Of a DNA stretch of 64,000 bases, positions 27,286-37,423 are shown in pieces. Below the pieces are notes generated by a model. That model searched no databases. It was given only the letters and a program-made list of their open reading frames with translations, and had not been told where the DNA came from. The position numbers and the translations under genes were made by a program. The DNA is from DASTFP01 sp963744345 (GTDB lineage Bacteria; Verrucomicrobiota; Verrucomicrobiia; Chthoniobacterales; Terrimicrobiaceae): positions 186,001 to 250,000 of the forward strand of contig CAVUTD010000023.1 in assembly GCA_963744345.1 (NCBI GenBank), in the 5' to 3' direction. Within the stretch, counting starts at the first letter, position 1, and the number at the start of each line of letters is the position of its first letter.

Positions 27286-28176
27286 ATGCCAAACGCGATG
27301 ACGACCAACACCAGGAAGATTCTCCTCGAGGCGTCACCCTATTTGTTCATTCTGCCCTTCGTCATTTTCTGCCTGATCCTGTTGCTTTACCCGGTGATCT
27401 ACAGTCTGGCGTTGAGCTTTCGGGACGCCACCGTTGAGACATTCGTCAGCGGCGAAATGCCCTTCAACGGCCTCAAGCAGTATCAGGCGGCGCTCGCGGA
27501 CCCGATTTTCTGGAGGGCGTTGATCAACACGATTCTCTTCGCCTTCTTCAGCATTCTTTTCCAATTCGCGATTGGCTTTCTCCTGGCGCTGCTCTTCCAA
27601 GCCAATTTCCCACTCAAGAACTTTTGCGTGGCTTTACTGCTGATCCCCTGGGTCTCGCCCGTTTTGACAGCGGCGAACATTTTCAAAGGTCTCTTCAATG
27701 AAGTCGGTCCAATTAATCGCCTGTTCCAGCTCATTGGGATGGGTCCGTTTCCATGGCTTTCCGATCCCGACTATGCGTTTCCTGCCACGATTGTGGCAAA
27801 TATCTGGATCGGATTTCCTTTCAATTTCATTCTATTGTACGCCGGCATGCGCAGCATTCCGGAGGATGTCTATGAGGCGGCGAAGATTGATGGCGCTACT
27901 TTCTGGAAGCGAGTAGGCTACATCACTTTGCCCTTGCTAAAGCCGGTCTCGTTTGCCGTGCTGATGCTTGGCACCATCTACACCGTCAAAGTTTTTGATC
28001 TGGTATGGATTATGACCGCCGGCGGTCCTGCTAACGGAACGCACCTCTTGTCTACCTATGCCTACCAGGTCGGATTCTCGCTGCTGAACTTTGGACAGGC
28101 AGCCGCCATTGCAACCCTCATGGTCCTATTGGTACTCTTTCTTAACCTCGTGCAACTGCTCCTGCAGCGAAAGTGA
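27286..28176 (+). CDS. Carbohydrate ABC transporter permease, MalF/UgpA type
   Basis: The ~296-residue protein starts at ATG 27286, one base after the stop of the previous permease, so translation is probably coupled. Six helices are visible, starting with YLFILPFVIFCLILLLYPVI. The EAA loop is VYEAAKIDGATFWKRVGYIT, followed by LPLLKPVSFAVLMLGTIYTV. GGPANGTHLLSTYAYQVGF is characteristic of the UgpA/MalF branch of importers for di- and oligosaccharides. No ABC ATPase gene follows; a shared MsiK-like ATPase encoded elsewhere would be needed. Confidence 0.92.
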   Translation: MPNAMTTNTRKILLEASPYLFILPFVIFCLILLLYPVIYSLALSFRDATVETFVSGEMPFNGLKQYQAALADPIFWRALINTILFAFFSILFQFAIGFLLALLFQANFPLKNFCVALLLIPWVSPVLTAANIFKGLFNEVGPINRLFQLIGMGPFPWLSDPDYAFPATIVANIWIGFPFNFILLYAGMRSIPEDVYEAAKIDGATFWKRVGYITLPLLKPVSFAVLMLGTIYTVKVFDLVWIMTAGGPANGTHLLSTYAYQVGFSLLNFGQAAAIATLMVLLVLFLNLVQLLLQRK

Positions 28177-28213
28177 GTGATCCATTTCCAACCTCCACCT
28201 AAAATAAGATCAA

Positions 28214-29458
28214 ATGAAAATTAATACCCTCAGAAAACCTCAGTTCCGCCGCCTCATGCTGCTCGGCTCGGCCCTTGCGGGCCTCACACTTGCCAGTACC
28301 CGGGCGCAAGTCACCGTCGAAGTCATCCATTATTTTACCGTGGAAAGTCAGCACGAGGCTTTGAATCAAATGCAGAAGGAATTCGAAGCAGCCAACCCCG
28401 ACATCAAGCTGAAGTTTACCTATGTGCCGTTCGGGGAGTTGGTCAGCCGAACGCTGCAGATGGCTGCTGTGCGTAAGCCTCCAGGCATTTCTGCAATCGA
28501 TAACCCTGACGTGCTTCGCGTTGCAAAGGCCGGTATCCTCAAGGATATCTCCGCCGACGCGGCCAAGATGAAAGTCTGGGAGGATATCTACGCGGGACCG
28601 AAAGCCGCTGTCAGTGACGGTGGCAAGGTTTTTGGCATTCCCATCGGCAGCAACAGTCTTGCCCTCTACTACAATAAAAAAATGCTGACCGACGCGGGCG
28701 TGACTGCGCCGCCCAAGACGTGGGCCGAGCTCACCGAAACCGCCACTAAGGCGACCAAGAGCCCCGTCTACGGGATTGCCTTCTCAGCGATCAATGACGA
28801 ACAGGCTACGTGGCAGTGGGAGCCTTTCCTTTGGAGCAACGGGGGAAGTCTGACCGATCTTGGCTCCGAGAAGGCAAAGGAAGCCCTCCAGTTGTGGGTT
28901 GATTGGGTGAAGAAAGGCGTCGCCTCCAAAGAGGTGGTCAATTGGAACCAGGAAAATGTGCCTAGTCAATTTATCGGCGGACGCGCGGCCACGATGGTGA
29001 TGGGACCATGGCAGCTCAGCAATGTAAAGAAGAGCGGCGTCGATTTCGGAATCGTGACCATTCCTGTGCCGAAAGAAGGCGAAAAGCCCGTCGTCCCGCT
29101 TGGCGGAGAGGTCTGGTGTGTCCTGAAAGGCGATTCCAAGGTCGAACAGGCGGCCGTCAAGTTCATCGAATTCACCCAGGAGCCGGAGCGTCTTCGCAAG
29201 ATCTGCGACACATTCAACTACATTTCGTCGGTCCGCAGCATCGCCAAGCAACAGGGCGAAGCGAATCCCGAGTTGCAGCCCTTTGTGGACCAGATGGACA
29301 CTGCTCGGGCTAGGTCGCAGGACGGCGGAGCGAAGTATCCCGAAATCTCCCTGGCGACCCGAACTGCGATTCAGAAAGCGCTCACGGGCGAAGCCAGCGC
29401 CGAAGCAGCATTGAAGGAGGCGGCCGCCAAAATCAAGGCTATCATGGAGAAAAAATAG
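28214..29458 (+). CDS. Extracellular sugar-binding protein of the ABC importer
   Basis: The 414-residue family-1 solute-binding protein has a Sec signal peptide (LMLLGSALAGLTLASTRAQ) and the MalE/UgpB fold: HEALNQMQKEFEAANPDIKL, VFGIPIGSNSLALYYNKKML, PPKTWAELTETATKA, FIGGRAATMVMGPWQ and PLGGEVWCVLKGDSKVEQAA. No lipobox Cys is seen, so it is likely a free periplasmic protein. It sits 37 nt after the permease pair and just before a GH31 enzyme, which suggests that it binds alpha-xylosylated or arabinosylated oligosaccharides. The substrate is an inference from neighbours. Confidence 0.92.
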   Translation: MKINTLRKPQFRRLMLLGSALAGLTLASTRAQVTVEVIHYFTVESQHEALNQMQKEFEAANPDIKLKFTYVPFGELVSRTLQMAAVRKPPGISAIDNPDVLRVAKAGILKDISADAAKMKVWEDIYAGPKAAVSDGGKVFGIPIGSNSLALYYNKKMLTDAGVTAPPKTWAELTETATKATKSPVYGIAFSAINDEQATWQWEPFLWSNGGSLTDLGSEKAKEALQLWVDWVKKGVASKEVVNWNQENVPSQFIGGRAATMVMGPWQLSNVKKSGVDFGIVTIPVPKEGEKPVVPLGGEVWCVLKGDSKVEQAAVKFIEFTQEPERLRKICDTFNYISSVRSIAKQQGEANPELQPFVDQMDTARARSQDGGAKYPEISLATRTAIQKALTGEASAEAALKEAAAKIKAIMEKK

Positions 29459-29571
29459 GCAAACTCCCTTCGGACCTTTTTCTAAGTATCGGATAGAGCC
29501 AGAAACGAAGGCAAGGGCGCTGGCTTAGCAGGGTGATTCCTATTATTTCCATCGAACTTTAGCTTCAGTTG

Positions 29572-31605
29572 ATGTTCCATTCCGAGAATAGTTCATTAGT
29601 CCGCAACTCCGCGAACGAGAAGCTAGTCATAGAGGCTTGGGGAAAGGACAGCCTGCGTGTCCGAGGCACGATGCGCGCGTGTTTGGAAGATCAGAACTGG
29701 GCTCTGCTTCCCAGAGAAAGCGCCGAAACACCAGAGTTCTCTATCTCAAGCGACGGGTCGGCCTCAATCACCAATGGGCGGATTACCGCGCGCGTCGACC
29801 CGAGAGGGCAAATCACGTTCTCTAACCAGAAGCGGGAGGTGCTCTTGCAGGAGTTTATGCGCGTTAGATTGGGCAACATGGAGAAAGGCGACGGTCAAAT
29901 CGACGAAGCGGCTATCGCATACTTCAACAGCGCGCTGACCATCTATCCCCGTGAATTCAAACCGATTTGGGGCGGAGATTATGCCTTGACGGCCCGCTTC
30001 GAATCGCGCGCGGAGGAAAAGCTCTTCGGGATGGGCCAATACCAGCATGGCTTCCTCAATCAGAAAAATTGCGTCCTGGAATTGGCCCAACGCAATTCGC
30101 AAGCCTCAGTCCCCTTCGCGTTGTCGAGTTTCGGTTATGGGTTCCTCTGGAACAACCCGGCGATTGGCAAAGTCTCATTTGGAAAGAACTGCACAGAATG
30201 GACGGCACTCTCCACCAAGCAGCTCGACTATTGGATCACCGCAGGCGACGAGCCGGCTGAGATTCTCGTGAACTACGCGGAGGTGACCGGAACGGTTCCG
30301 ATGATGCCGGAATACGGCTTGGGTCTCTGGCAAAGTAAGCTGCGGTACCAGACGCAGGACGAACTTCTTGCGGTGGCGGGCGAATACAAGAGGCGCGGTT
30401 TGCCAATCGATGTCATCGTCGCGGATTTCTTTCACTGGCCGATGCAGGGCGAATACATGTTTGATCCCGACTACTGGCCCGACCCAGCCGCGATGGTTCA
30501 GGAACTTGAAGCGATGAGAATCAAGCTCATGGTGTCGGTTTGGCCGACGATTGACCGCAACTCCTCGCGCTACGCGGAAATGCGCGAACATGGGCTGCTG
30601 GTCCGGACCGAGCGCGGTGTCCCGACGACCATGGAATTTTTGGGCGAAACCGTCTTCTATGATCCCACGAATCCGAAGGCGCGGGAATACGTGTGGAAGG
30701 TCATCAAGCAAAACTATTATGACAAGGGTGTCAGGATTTTTTGGCTCGATGAGGCGGAGCCCGAATATGCGGTATATGACTTTGATCACTACCGCTATTA
30801 CCTCGGCCCGAATCTGCAGGTTGGTAACATTTATCCGCTGAAGTATGCACAAGGGTTCTACGAGGGCATGACTGCCGAGAAGCAGGAGAACATCGTTAAC
30901 TTGCTCCGATGCGCGTGGGCGGGCAGCCAACGATATGGCGCTCTGGTCTGGTCCGGCGATATCGATTCGAGCTTCGAATCGCTGCGCAACCAGCTCGCGG
31001 CAGGTCTTAACATGGGGCTAGCCGGGATCCCCTGGTGGACGACAGATATCGGGGGATTTCACGGCGGAGTAAACACCGATCCCTCATTTCGCGAGTGCCT
31101 GATCAGATGGTTTCAATTCGCAACATTTTCGCCGGTGCTCCGCATGCACGGCGACCGTGAACCGCACTCGAAGCCACTCTCAACGACCGGCGGCGGCAAG
31201 TGCGTCAGCGGCGCTCCTAACGAGTTATGGAGCTTTGGCGAGGAGGCTTATGCCATTCTCACGAAATATCTGGGTTTCCGCGAGCGCTTGCGCCCCTATG
31301 TCCGCAGCCTGATGTCTGCAGCTCATTCAAAAGGGTCTCCGATCATCCGGCCATTATTCTACGACTTCCCGAAGGATAATAAATCGTGGGACGTGGAAGA
31401 TTCGTACATGTTTGGTCCGGATGTGCTCGTGGCACCTATCTTGTTCGAAGGACAACGAACACGCGACGTCTATCTGCCGGCCGGAGCCCGCTGGATCAGC
31501 CAGGGAAGCGGAGAGGTCTTCGAAGGCGGCCAGCTTGTCAACGAACCAGCTCCCCTCGAATATTTGCCCGCCTTTTTCCGCGAGCACGGATCCGTCCGAT
31601 TCTGA
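29572..31605 (+). CDS. GH31 alpha-glycosidase (alpha-xylosidase/alpha-glucosidase-like)
   Basis: The 677-residue protein (ATG 29572) has the GH31 beta-sandwich N-terminal domain, the barrel and C-terminal beta domains. The nucleophile Asp393 is in RIFWLDEAEPE and the acid/base Asp463 in ALVWSGDIDSSFESL. GLAGIPWWTTDIGGFHGG and SPVLRMHGDREPHS follow as in the family. DEAEPE rather than DxNE or TDFGE sets it apart from the YicI-type enzyme at 40-42 kb and resembles GH31 members acting on xyloglucan or other non-starch glycans. No signal peptide is visible, so it would act on imported oligosaccharides in the cytoplasm. It ends the transport locus. Confidence 0.9.
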   Translation: MFHSENSSLVRNSANEKLVIEAWGKDSLRVRGTMRACLEDQNWALLPRESAETPEFSISSDGSASITNGRITARVDPRGQITFSNQKREVLLQEFMRVRLGNMEKGDGQIDEAAIAYFNSALTIYPREFKPIWGGDYALTARFESRAEEKLFGMGQYQHGFLNQKNCVLELAQRNSQASVPFALSSFGYGFLWNNPAIGKVSFGKNCTEWTALSTKQLDYWITAGDEPAEILVNYAEVTGTVPMMPEYGLGLWQSKLRYQTQDELLAVAGEYKRRGLPIDVIVADFFHWPMQGEYMFDPDYWPDPAAMVQELEAMRIKLMVSVWPTIDRNSSRYAEMREHGLLVRTERGVPTTMEFLGETVFYDPTNPKAREYVWKVIKQNYYDKGVRIFWLDEAEPEYAVYDFDHYRYYLGPNLQVGNIYPLKYAQGFYEGMTAEKQENIVNLLRCAWAGSQRYGALVWSGDIDSSFESLRNQLAAGLNMGLAGIPWWTTDIGGFHGGVNTDPSFRECLIRWFQFATFSPVLRMHGDREPHSKPLSTTGGGKCVSGAPNELWSFGEEAYAILTKYLGFRERLRPYVRSLMSAAHSKGSPIIRPLFYDFPKDNKSWDVEDSYMFGPDVLVAPILFEGQRTRDVYLPAGARWISQGSGEVFEGGQLVNEPAPLEYLPAFFREHGSVRF

Positions 31606-34273
31606 CTAAGTTCAAAGGCAGAACTGCTAATGACGAAGTGGCAGTTGGAAGTGAGACTTCCTGTGAGAACCGCTAATCCGTACTACAAACGCCCGCGTTT
31701 CAAAACGTTAGTCGAAAACCTGCAGAGACGTTGTTCGATAGGTAGTTGGTGCGAAAAAGTTCGCCGTCGTAGTAGGCGTAGGTGCTGAAACGATCGTTCC
31801 ACTGAATGGCAAAGCCTGCGCCGAGCAGCATGCTGTCGCGGCCAATCGCCGGACCATGGACCGTGAAGCTGTTGCCGGCGCCATTCGCAAAGCTCGAAAC
31901 AAGCGCGTAATCGGTTTCTCCAAATTCGTGCTGCCACGCAAGGCGTAGCTCCGGAACGAGGCGGATAGGGCCTATCTTCCAGTCGTAGAGTGCCCTCATG
32001 CCAAAGGCCGTGCGGAAGGACTCTGCATTTTGACTGGGATACTGCCAGAGGGGCAAGCGAGCCGCTTTCGCTAAAGTCGTCAAAGCCTACGAGGGTATAT
32101 TGGAAATTCGCCGTCGGTCCGATAATGAGCCGCCTTTTTTCCAGTCGTAGCCAGCCGCCACGAGCACGTTGAGGTCGCCGCCGAGCGTCTCGCCGCTGGC
32201 GGCTGCCCTCGAGCGCTGTGCGCCGCGTGTCGTAGCCGCTCAGGCCGCCGACCACGGCGGTGTCCAGATAAAAGCCGCTGCGAAGGCGGTCCCGTAGAGG
32301 CCAAGCTTTCCGCCGTTTACCTTGATGCGGCTCCCGTTAAAAAGATCGGCATGGGTATAGGCATAGCCGCCGGTCAGCCCAACGGCAAAGTGCGAGCCGA
32401 TCCGGTAATCGATGCCCATGGTAAAGCCGCCTGTCGCCAGATCGTAGCCGCGTGCATTAAAGGTGCTATCCACATTGGTGAACTCGCCCAAGGCCAGTGG
32501 CGAAGACTCCCCACCGATTTTCCGGGATGGGCGCAAAGCACTGGCGCCGGGCTGCTCTTGGCCTCCGCTCCACTTCCTTTGGCAAGACCCTCCTGAAAAG
32601 GTGGCTCACTGCCGCTGATGGCAAATCCCGCCGAACTAAAGCCGCTGCTGCCGGCGCGGATGTCCTCCATGCGCCTCTCGCAGATTCGCGGTCTGCACAT
32701 TGGCAAGCGAGACGCCAATGACGAAAATCGAGGTCAGCTGCTCGGGGGAGATCAAAACGATATCCTCGCTTAGCTCGGTCGAGGTTTCCTTGTTGAGAAA
32801 CCAATGAGCTCCGCGGCCCGCGGGTCGCCCACCGCGCTGTCGAGCGCCTCGCCCACCGCCAGCGAATTAGGAGTGCCGGACAAAAATGCTGGCAAATTCG
32901 GCAAAAGAACCCTGGACGGCTTCCAGAATGACGACTCCTTGTGCCGCTCCCAAAAGAACGGCATCTGGCAGGTAAATGACGTCGAACACTACAATGGAAT
33001 CGGTAGCAAGGAAGTCGTTCTCGACGGTGTCAAATGTCCCACTCACTCCGCCATTGGCGGTAAGAAAGGCGATCCGGTCTCCTAATTGGAGCCTCGCCCC
33101 TCCCACGCGAATAACTTGGAGCCTGCCGCCAAGGTTGGCGCGCCCATTTACCGCCAGCACATCGTACTGGCCGGGCGAGGCGCCTGCGACCTCGATTCGC
33201 AAGGTGCCGCTTGCCGTTTGGGTGTAGTTGCCGTTGATCGTCAACGTTCCGATCGAGGCCCCCGGAGAGACAGTCCCGCTGTTGAGCACGTTTCCATTTA
33301 CCACCCCAGTGCCTTGGAAGAACCCCGCATTGAACGACGCTTCCGTTGATCCTCCCAAAGAGGCCCAAGAGAGCGTCGGGCCAACGTTCACGTTGGCCGC
33401 CACCGTGCCTGCATTGTTGATGACTAGAGAGGAGGCATCATTAACGTTGACAGTTGGTGAAGCTGAGCACCCCATTGACCACCGCCGCGCTGCTGGCGCT
33501 TAGGTTCACCTTATCATTAACGGTAAACGCGCTGTTCACCACGAAGCCGCTGCCGTTGATATTCGCCGCGCCTGGAACGTTGAAATTGGCATTGGCGATC
33601 AAGGTGCCGCCGCCGCCTAGATTAAAGTCGCCAAGAGGTCTGAACCGTGCCTCCGCTGACGCTCGCCGTGCCAGGGGACACCGTCCAATTGCCATTCACG
33701 TTGAGCAGATTCTGAACCTGGAGCGCTGTCCCATTGCCAAACGCCACCGGCCCGGTTCCCAAGGCCGAGGCGTTTTGAGTTACGATCGTGCCTGCAGCAA
33801 TTGTCGTCCCCCCGCTGTAAGGGTTTGCGCCTCCCAATGCCAGCGTCCCGCTCCCGATTTTCGTAATACCCAGCGCACTGGTGCCATCTTGCAAACTCCC
33901 GCCAAACACGCTGTTCGTGTTGTCGTTGCCAATAGCTAAAGTCGCTGGCGCGCTCCCGTTGTTGGTTACGATTCCGTTGCCTGCAAGCGATCCGATCGTG
34001 TTGGAAAATCCATTGATGTCTAGCTGCCCGTTTACCGTAAATGCGGAATTGGCGCTAAGCCCCGTAGGTGAACCTGCGCGCAATACTCCGGCATTCACCG
34101 TCGTCGCACCTGCGTAAGTATTGTCGCCGCTTAGAGTCAAAATGCCCGGGCCGATCTTGGCCCATGCGCCGACTCCACTGATCGGTCCGCTTAGCGTCGA
34201 AGTCGTGCCGGCGTCCGCCAAGAAGGTCCCGCCGCCGGCAAGAAGATTAACGGCTTTGCTTGAGCTGATCCCC

Positions 34274-34670
34274 CCGCCTGATCCGAGCGCCTCAAGCGTC
34301 CCGCCATTAAAGCTGAGGGGGCCTATTCCCAAATTGCTGTCGCTATTTACCGCGAGAATACCACCGTTGAGATTGGTGCCGCCCGTATAGGTGTTCGCGC
34401 CTGTCAAAGCCAGGGTTCCCGGCCCGCTCTTAATCCATTCTCCCACGCCCGTGATCAGGCCGCTCAGCGTCGATGTGGTCCCTGCGTCCGCCAAGAACGT
34501 TCCTCCGCCTTCCGAGAGGCTTATGGCTTTGCTTGAAATGATTCCTGCCGCCTGATCCGAGCGCCTCAAGCGTCCCGCCATTAAAGCTGAGGGGGCCTAT
34601 TCCCAAATTGCTGTCGCTATTTACCGCGAGAATACCACCGTTGAGATTGGTGCCGCCCGTATAGGTGTTC
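34274..34670 (-). repeat. 123-bp exact direct repeat (34274-34396 and 34548-34670) in the autotransporter passenger
   Basis: Two identical 123-bp copies, 274 bp apart, encode the segment NTYTGGTNLNGGILAV and GPLSFNGGTLEALGSGG of the beta-strand repeat region. The DNA between and beyond them is similar but diverged, so a ~274-bp unit was duplicated and the middle kept identical. Exact nucleotide identity, including third codon positions, suggests recent duplication or conversion. It could also confuse short-read assembly. Confidence 0.85.
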
Positions 34671-35049
34671 AAACCCGTCAGCGTCAGCGTCCCATTGCCA
34701 ACCTTTGTCAAAGAGCCGCCCGTAAACGGCCCTGCTCCTGGCCTTCCGGGGGCTTGACCATCCGAGATTACTCCCGAGAAAAGTGTGCTCTGCTGATTGC
34801 CGCCGACCGTGAGGTTCTTTGAGCCGAGAAAAATCGTCCCGTTGCCCGCGATTGAACCCACCGTGGTCCCTGCGGAGTTCAACCCGGCGATTGTGATGAA
34901 AGCCGTGGGGTTCGCGTTGACAAGCGCCGCATTTCCGCCGGATGAGCCCAGAACAAACTCAGTGAACGAATTGTTTCCGCTATTCGTAATCGTCGCGCTT
35001 CCCGCTGTCGAACTCGCAGAAAATTGAGTGAAAGCGCCTTGGCCGTTGT

Positions 35050-35275
35050 TGTTGATCGTCGCATTTCCCGCTGTTGAATTCTCACTAAAAGTCAAGTTAA
35101 AGAAGTTGTTGATCGTCGCATTTCCGGCAGTTGAATTCCCGAGAAAAACTGAAATAAGCGAGTTGTTGATCGTCGCATTTCCGGCAGTTGAATTCTGATC
35201 AAAACTCAAGATAGACGAGTTGATGATCGTCGCATTTCCGGCAGTTGAATTCCCAAAAAATTGCAGCAGAAACGA
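35050..35275 (-). repeat. Four tandem 57-bp repeats coding for 19-residue NSTAGNATI units
   Basis: The sequence gttgatcgtcgcatttcc recurs at 57-nt spacing (near 35051, 35108, 35165 and 35222), each followed by a variable ~20-nt part. 57 nt is 19 codons, so the repeats keep frame and give units such as NSTAGNATINN plus a variable hydrophobic stretch in the autotransporter passenger. Identity between the central copies is close to perfect in the constant part, which points to recent expansion or gene conversion. Copy number could vary between strains. Confidence 0.85.
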
Positions 35276-35697
35276 GTTGTTGATGGTTTGCGCGACATCA
35301 GAATTGTTAATGATCCCGGCGCCTTGAAGGAGAAAAGGAACGGGACAGGGTTCACAATCGTATAGGCGTTCGCGTCCTGGTTAAATGTAATTGAGGCGAT
35401 CGTTACAGGGCCGGAAAGCGTCGGCGTCGTGGAGCCCAAAGCGTTGAAGGTTGCCGTTTCACCCGAGTCTGCCGGCACATCCGCTGGATCCCAGTTCGCA
35501 GGAGTGTTCCAATCGTCGGATCCGCCCACCCAATCGACGGCTTGCGCGGGACTCGGCATCGCGGAGAGCACCAATCCGAGAAAAAGCGTGCCAATGGCGG
35601 CAAATATAAATAACGTAACGGCAAACTCACCAAGAGAGGTGGCGCGGAACTGACGCATTCTTCCGGTTAATCTACTCGCGATATCTTTTGCTCTCAT

Positions 35698-36481
35698 TGT
35701 AATGCAGCGTCGGATGGTGGGATTTTCGAAGAATTCTTGCGAGCGAGCGCATCATGAGATCGAGGATAGGCTCCGAAGCCGAAACGATGGCCCAAACTCG
35801 TAAAAGGCACTGTTCCCGCGAATCAAGCTAGGCAGACCAGAATTGACAACCGAAAATGGAAGTCCGGAATACAAGTCAGCCGCGCATCCTGTGACAGCCA
35901 ATTGACGTTTGTCAAGTGGATTTTTTATCGAAAGAGCGACTCGGTATCGCTTCCGTCGGATGGCTCGCCGCCCGCGTTCTCGATTCGGTTTTTCGAGCCA
36001 AAATAGAACAACCTATGCTTCGCAATCTGATTGCGACGGCTCTGACCCTTTCTGCGAGCGTATGCTATTAGTCGCATTGATCCTGTTGACTATCGGCGTG
36101 CGGACTTTTTGCCTTGATCGCCGCCAAGGCGTTTATCCCACAAGGAGAACATCTAATGCTTTCAGCTCCTTGCTCACTGGTGTCCACGCGAACTGTGTGG
36201 CCGCGGCGCGTTGTATCCCATCCGCCCGTCGGGAGAGAAGAAGCGAGCCCGAGGAGTTGGCGGTTCAGGCATTCATCGCGCAGCTTGCAACTCAACTGCT
36301 AAAGCGATCACTAAGATAGCAGTTATGAGAGACAATGGAACTCTCGTTACGTGTAGCAGTGCATGGCAATACCGCTACTGGGGGAATGATTCATGGTGCA
36401 GAATTAGAATACGTTTGCAGCGACCATTTCGGTTGATGGGCTCGGGCGGCAAGGCCATGGTCCGCCCGCATACGCGCATGT
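35698..36481. other. Intergenic region without a recognisable gene
   Basis: This ~780-nt stretch upstream of the autotransporter shows no coding sequence that I can support on either strand. On the minus strand, TTGACA (35910-35915), part of the small palindrome ttgacgtttgtcaa (35902-35915), is a possible -35 element or operator, but no good -10 is found at the right distance. Short open frames here have no protein-like composition. Confidence 0.5.
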
Positions 36482-36682
36482 CGGTTCCAGTTTCAACAAT
36501 CGCGGCTCACGTTCCAGGATGGCACTGAGTGGGATATCAGTGCCGACGTCGAATTCGCGGCGTTGAGCGAGGAAGACTTCCGCGTCGCCTATGCGGCCTT
36601 CACAAAAACTCAAGCGCAACTCCGTGGCATCGAGGCTCCCCCGCCGCTCAACAGCAGATTCTGGCGCGAACGTGGCCTATAA
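36482..36682 (+). pseudogene. Possible small gene remnant, function unknown
   Basis: A frame ending in TAA at 36680-36682 gives about 66 residues with good protein character, including LTFQDGTEWDISADVEFAA, LSEEDFRVAYAAFTKTQAQL and PPPLNSRFWRERGL. No start codon lies in frame immediately upstream, and the frame becomes unconvincing before 36482, so it may be the 3' end of a truncated or frameshifted gene. It converges on another small open frame 9 nt away. I do not recognise the family. Confidence 0.35.
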
Positions 36683-36691
36683 CCGCCGACC

Positions 36692-36856
36692 TTAGCCTCG
36701 CTCCCCGTTAGCCTCCGCGTGCGCCCTCATGCCTGGCTGTCCCGGCGGAGCCTGGCGGATGGAGTCGATGAAGTCCGCAAGCGTGTCGGTGGCCTCGAGC
36801 GTGAGTTCCGTGCGCTCTTTTTGGTGGAGAACAACTTTGCCAAGCCAGATTAGCAT
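36692..36856 (-). CDS. Possible small protein of 54 residues, function unknown
   Basis: From ATG at 36854-36856 the minus strand encodes MLIWLGKVVLHQKERTELT, then LEATDTLADFIDSIRQAPP and a polar tail. The same frame continues 18 codons further upstream with protein-like sequence (LEDVACRLAVKRSDT) before a stop, so this may be the rest of a longer gene that lost its start. It is convergent with the remnant ending at 36682. No family match is known to me. Confidence 0.35.
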   Translation of the reverse strand: MLIWLGKVVLHQKERTELTLEATDTLADFIDSIRQAPPGQPGMRAHAEANGERG

Positions 36857-37241
36857 TGTGTCCGAACGCTTTACCGCGAGGCGGCAGGCGACGTCCTCCA
36901 GGTCTTTGGATTATGCCGCTTAGCTACGGATGAAAATAAATGTAATAATAATTTCTCCGGGACTTGCGTGGTTAGCGAACGTTTTCATGGTTGGTGGGTG
37001 GGGTTGGCACCCCAAAGTCGAGATGAAAGCAGTTTGCGTTCAGAGTGAAAAGAGTTGTTTACGCGTGAAAGGAGAGTAGTCGATGAAAGGTGTCTTCCAG
37101 TTACCTTGAGTGTCTGACTAAACCCTAGCGATGAACTTGATCTCGATGATCAGCGGAGGCAATGCCAAGCGCGGAGTCACAAGGATGGTGCTTGGTTCTC
37201 CGAGCCGTACGCCCCGCCTCCGTTGCGGAGACATTGTTCGA
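36857..37241. other. Intergenic region, nothing recognised
   Basis: This region is AT-richer near 36920-37100 (long runs such as aaaataaatgtaataataa). No gene, RNA or repeat could be supported. It may hold the upstream part of the truncated small gene ending at 36692. Confidence 0.4.
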
Positions 37242-37403
37242 TCACAGGCGCATACTCGGCTGCGGCCTCAACCATTCGCGGGCCAGCAGCCCCGTCAGGA
37301 CGGCGTGGATAACTACTGTCGGCCACAGCAACGGCCCGACCCATTCCCCGCGAATGCCAAGATACAGAAGATAAAGCGTAGTGAGCACGCCGTAGATCAA
37401 CAT
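37242..37403 (-). CDS. Small two-helix membrane protein (53 residues) at the edge of the IS256 element
   Basis: The minus strand from ATG 37403 encodes MLIYGVLTTLYLLYLGIRGE, then VGPLLWPTVVIHAVLTGLLA and a short basic tail ending at 37242. Two hydrophobic helices are separated by a charged turn. An AGGA sits 8 nt upstream of the ATG (aggatggtcggcatg), which decides this start over the ATG at 37412. The inverted repeat of the IS256 element begins at 37424, so the original promoter was displaced or the gene is now read from within the element. The function is unknown. Confidence 0.5.
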   Translation of the reverse strand: MLIYGVLTTLYLLYLGIRGEWVGPLLWPTVVIHAVLTGLLAREWLRPQPSMRL

Positions 37404-37423
37404 GCCGACCATCCTCGGAGGAA

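Larger units (their letters stand above)
31700..35697 (-). pseudogene. Large autotransporter with beta-strand repeats, interrupted by many frameshifts
   Basis: Read on the minus strand this is one ~1300-residue autotransporter split over at least six frames. In order: an extended signal (VTLFIFAAIGTLFLGLVLSA, MPSPAQA), WVGGSDDWNTPANWDPADVP, a block of 19-residue repeats with NSTAGNATINN, several autotransporter-associated beta-strand repeats (TLTLTGLNTYTGGTNLNGG, GTLALTGANTYTGGT, ILTLSGDNTYAGATTVNAG), a passenger end (GASIGTLTINGNYTQTASG), and a 12-strand-type barrel ending in SNNVSAGFRLTF with the terminal Phe. Breaks fall near 35335, 34550, 33650, 33470, 32880, 32500, 32280 and 32090. Such proteins are displayed or released at the cell surface. 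It is either a decayed gene or a badly sequenced one. Confidence 0.8.

Noticed and set aside
35902..35915. Palindrome ttgac-gttt-gtcaa as an operator or promoter upstream of the autotransporter
   Set aside because: The half-sites are only 5 bp and no -10 element lies at the right distance; chance occurrence is likely.
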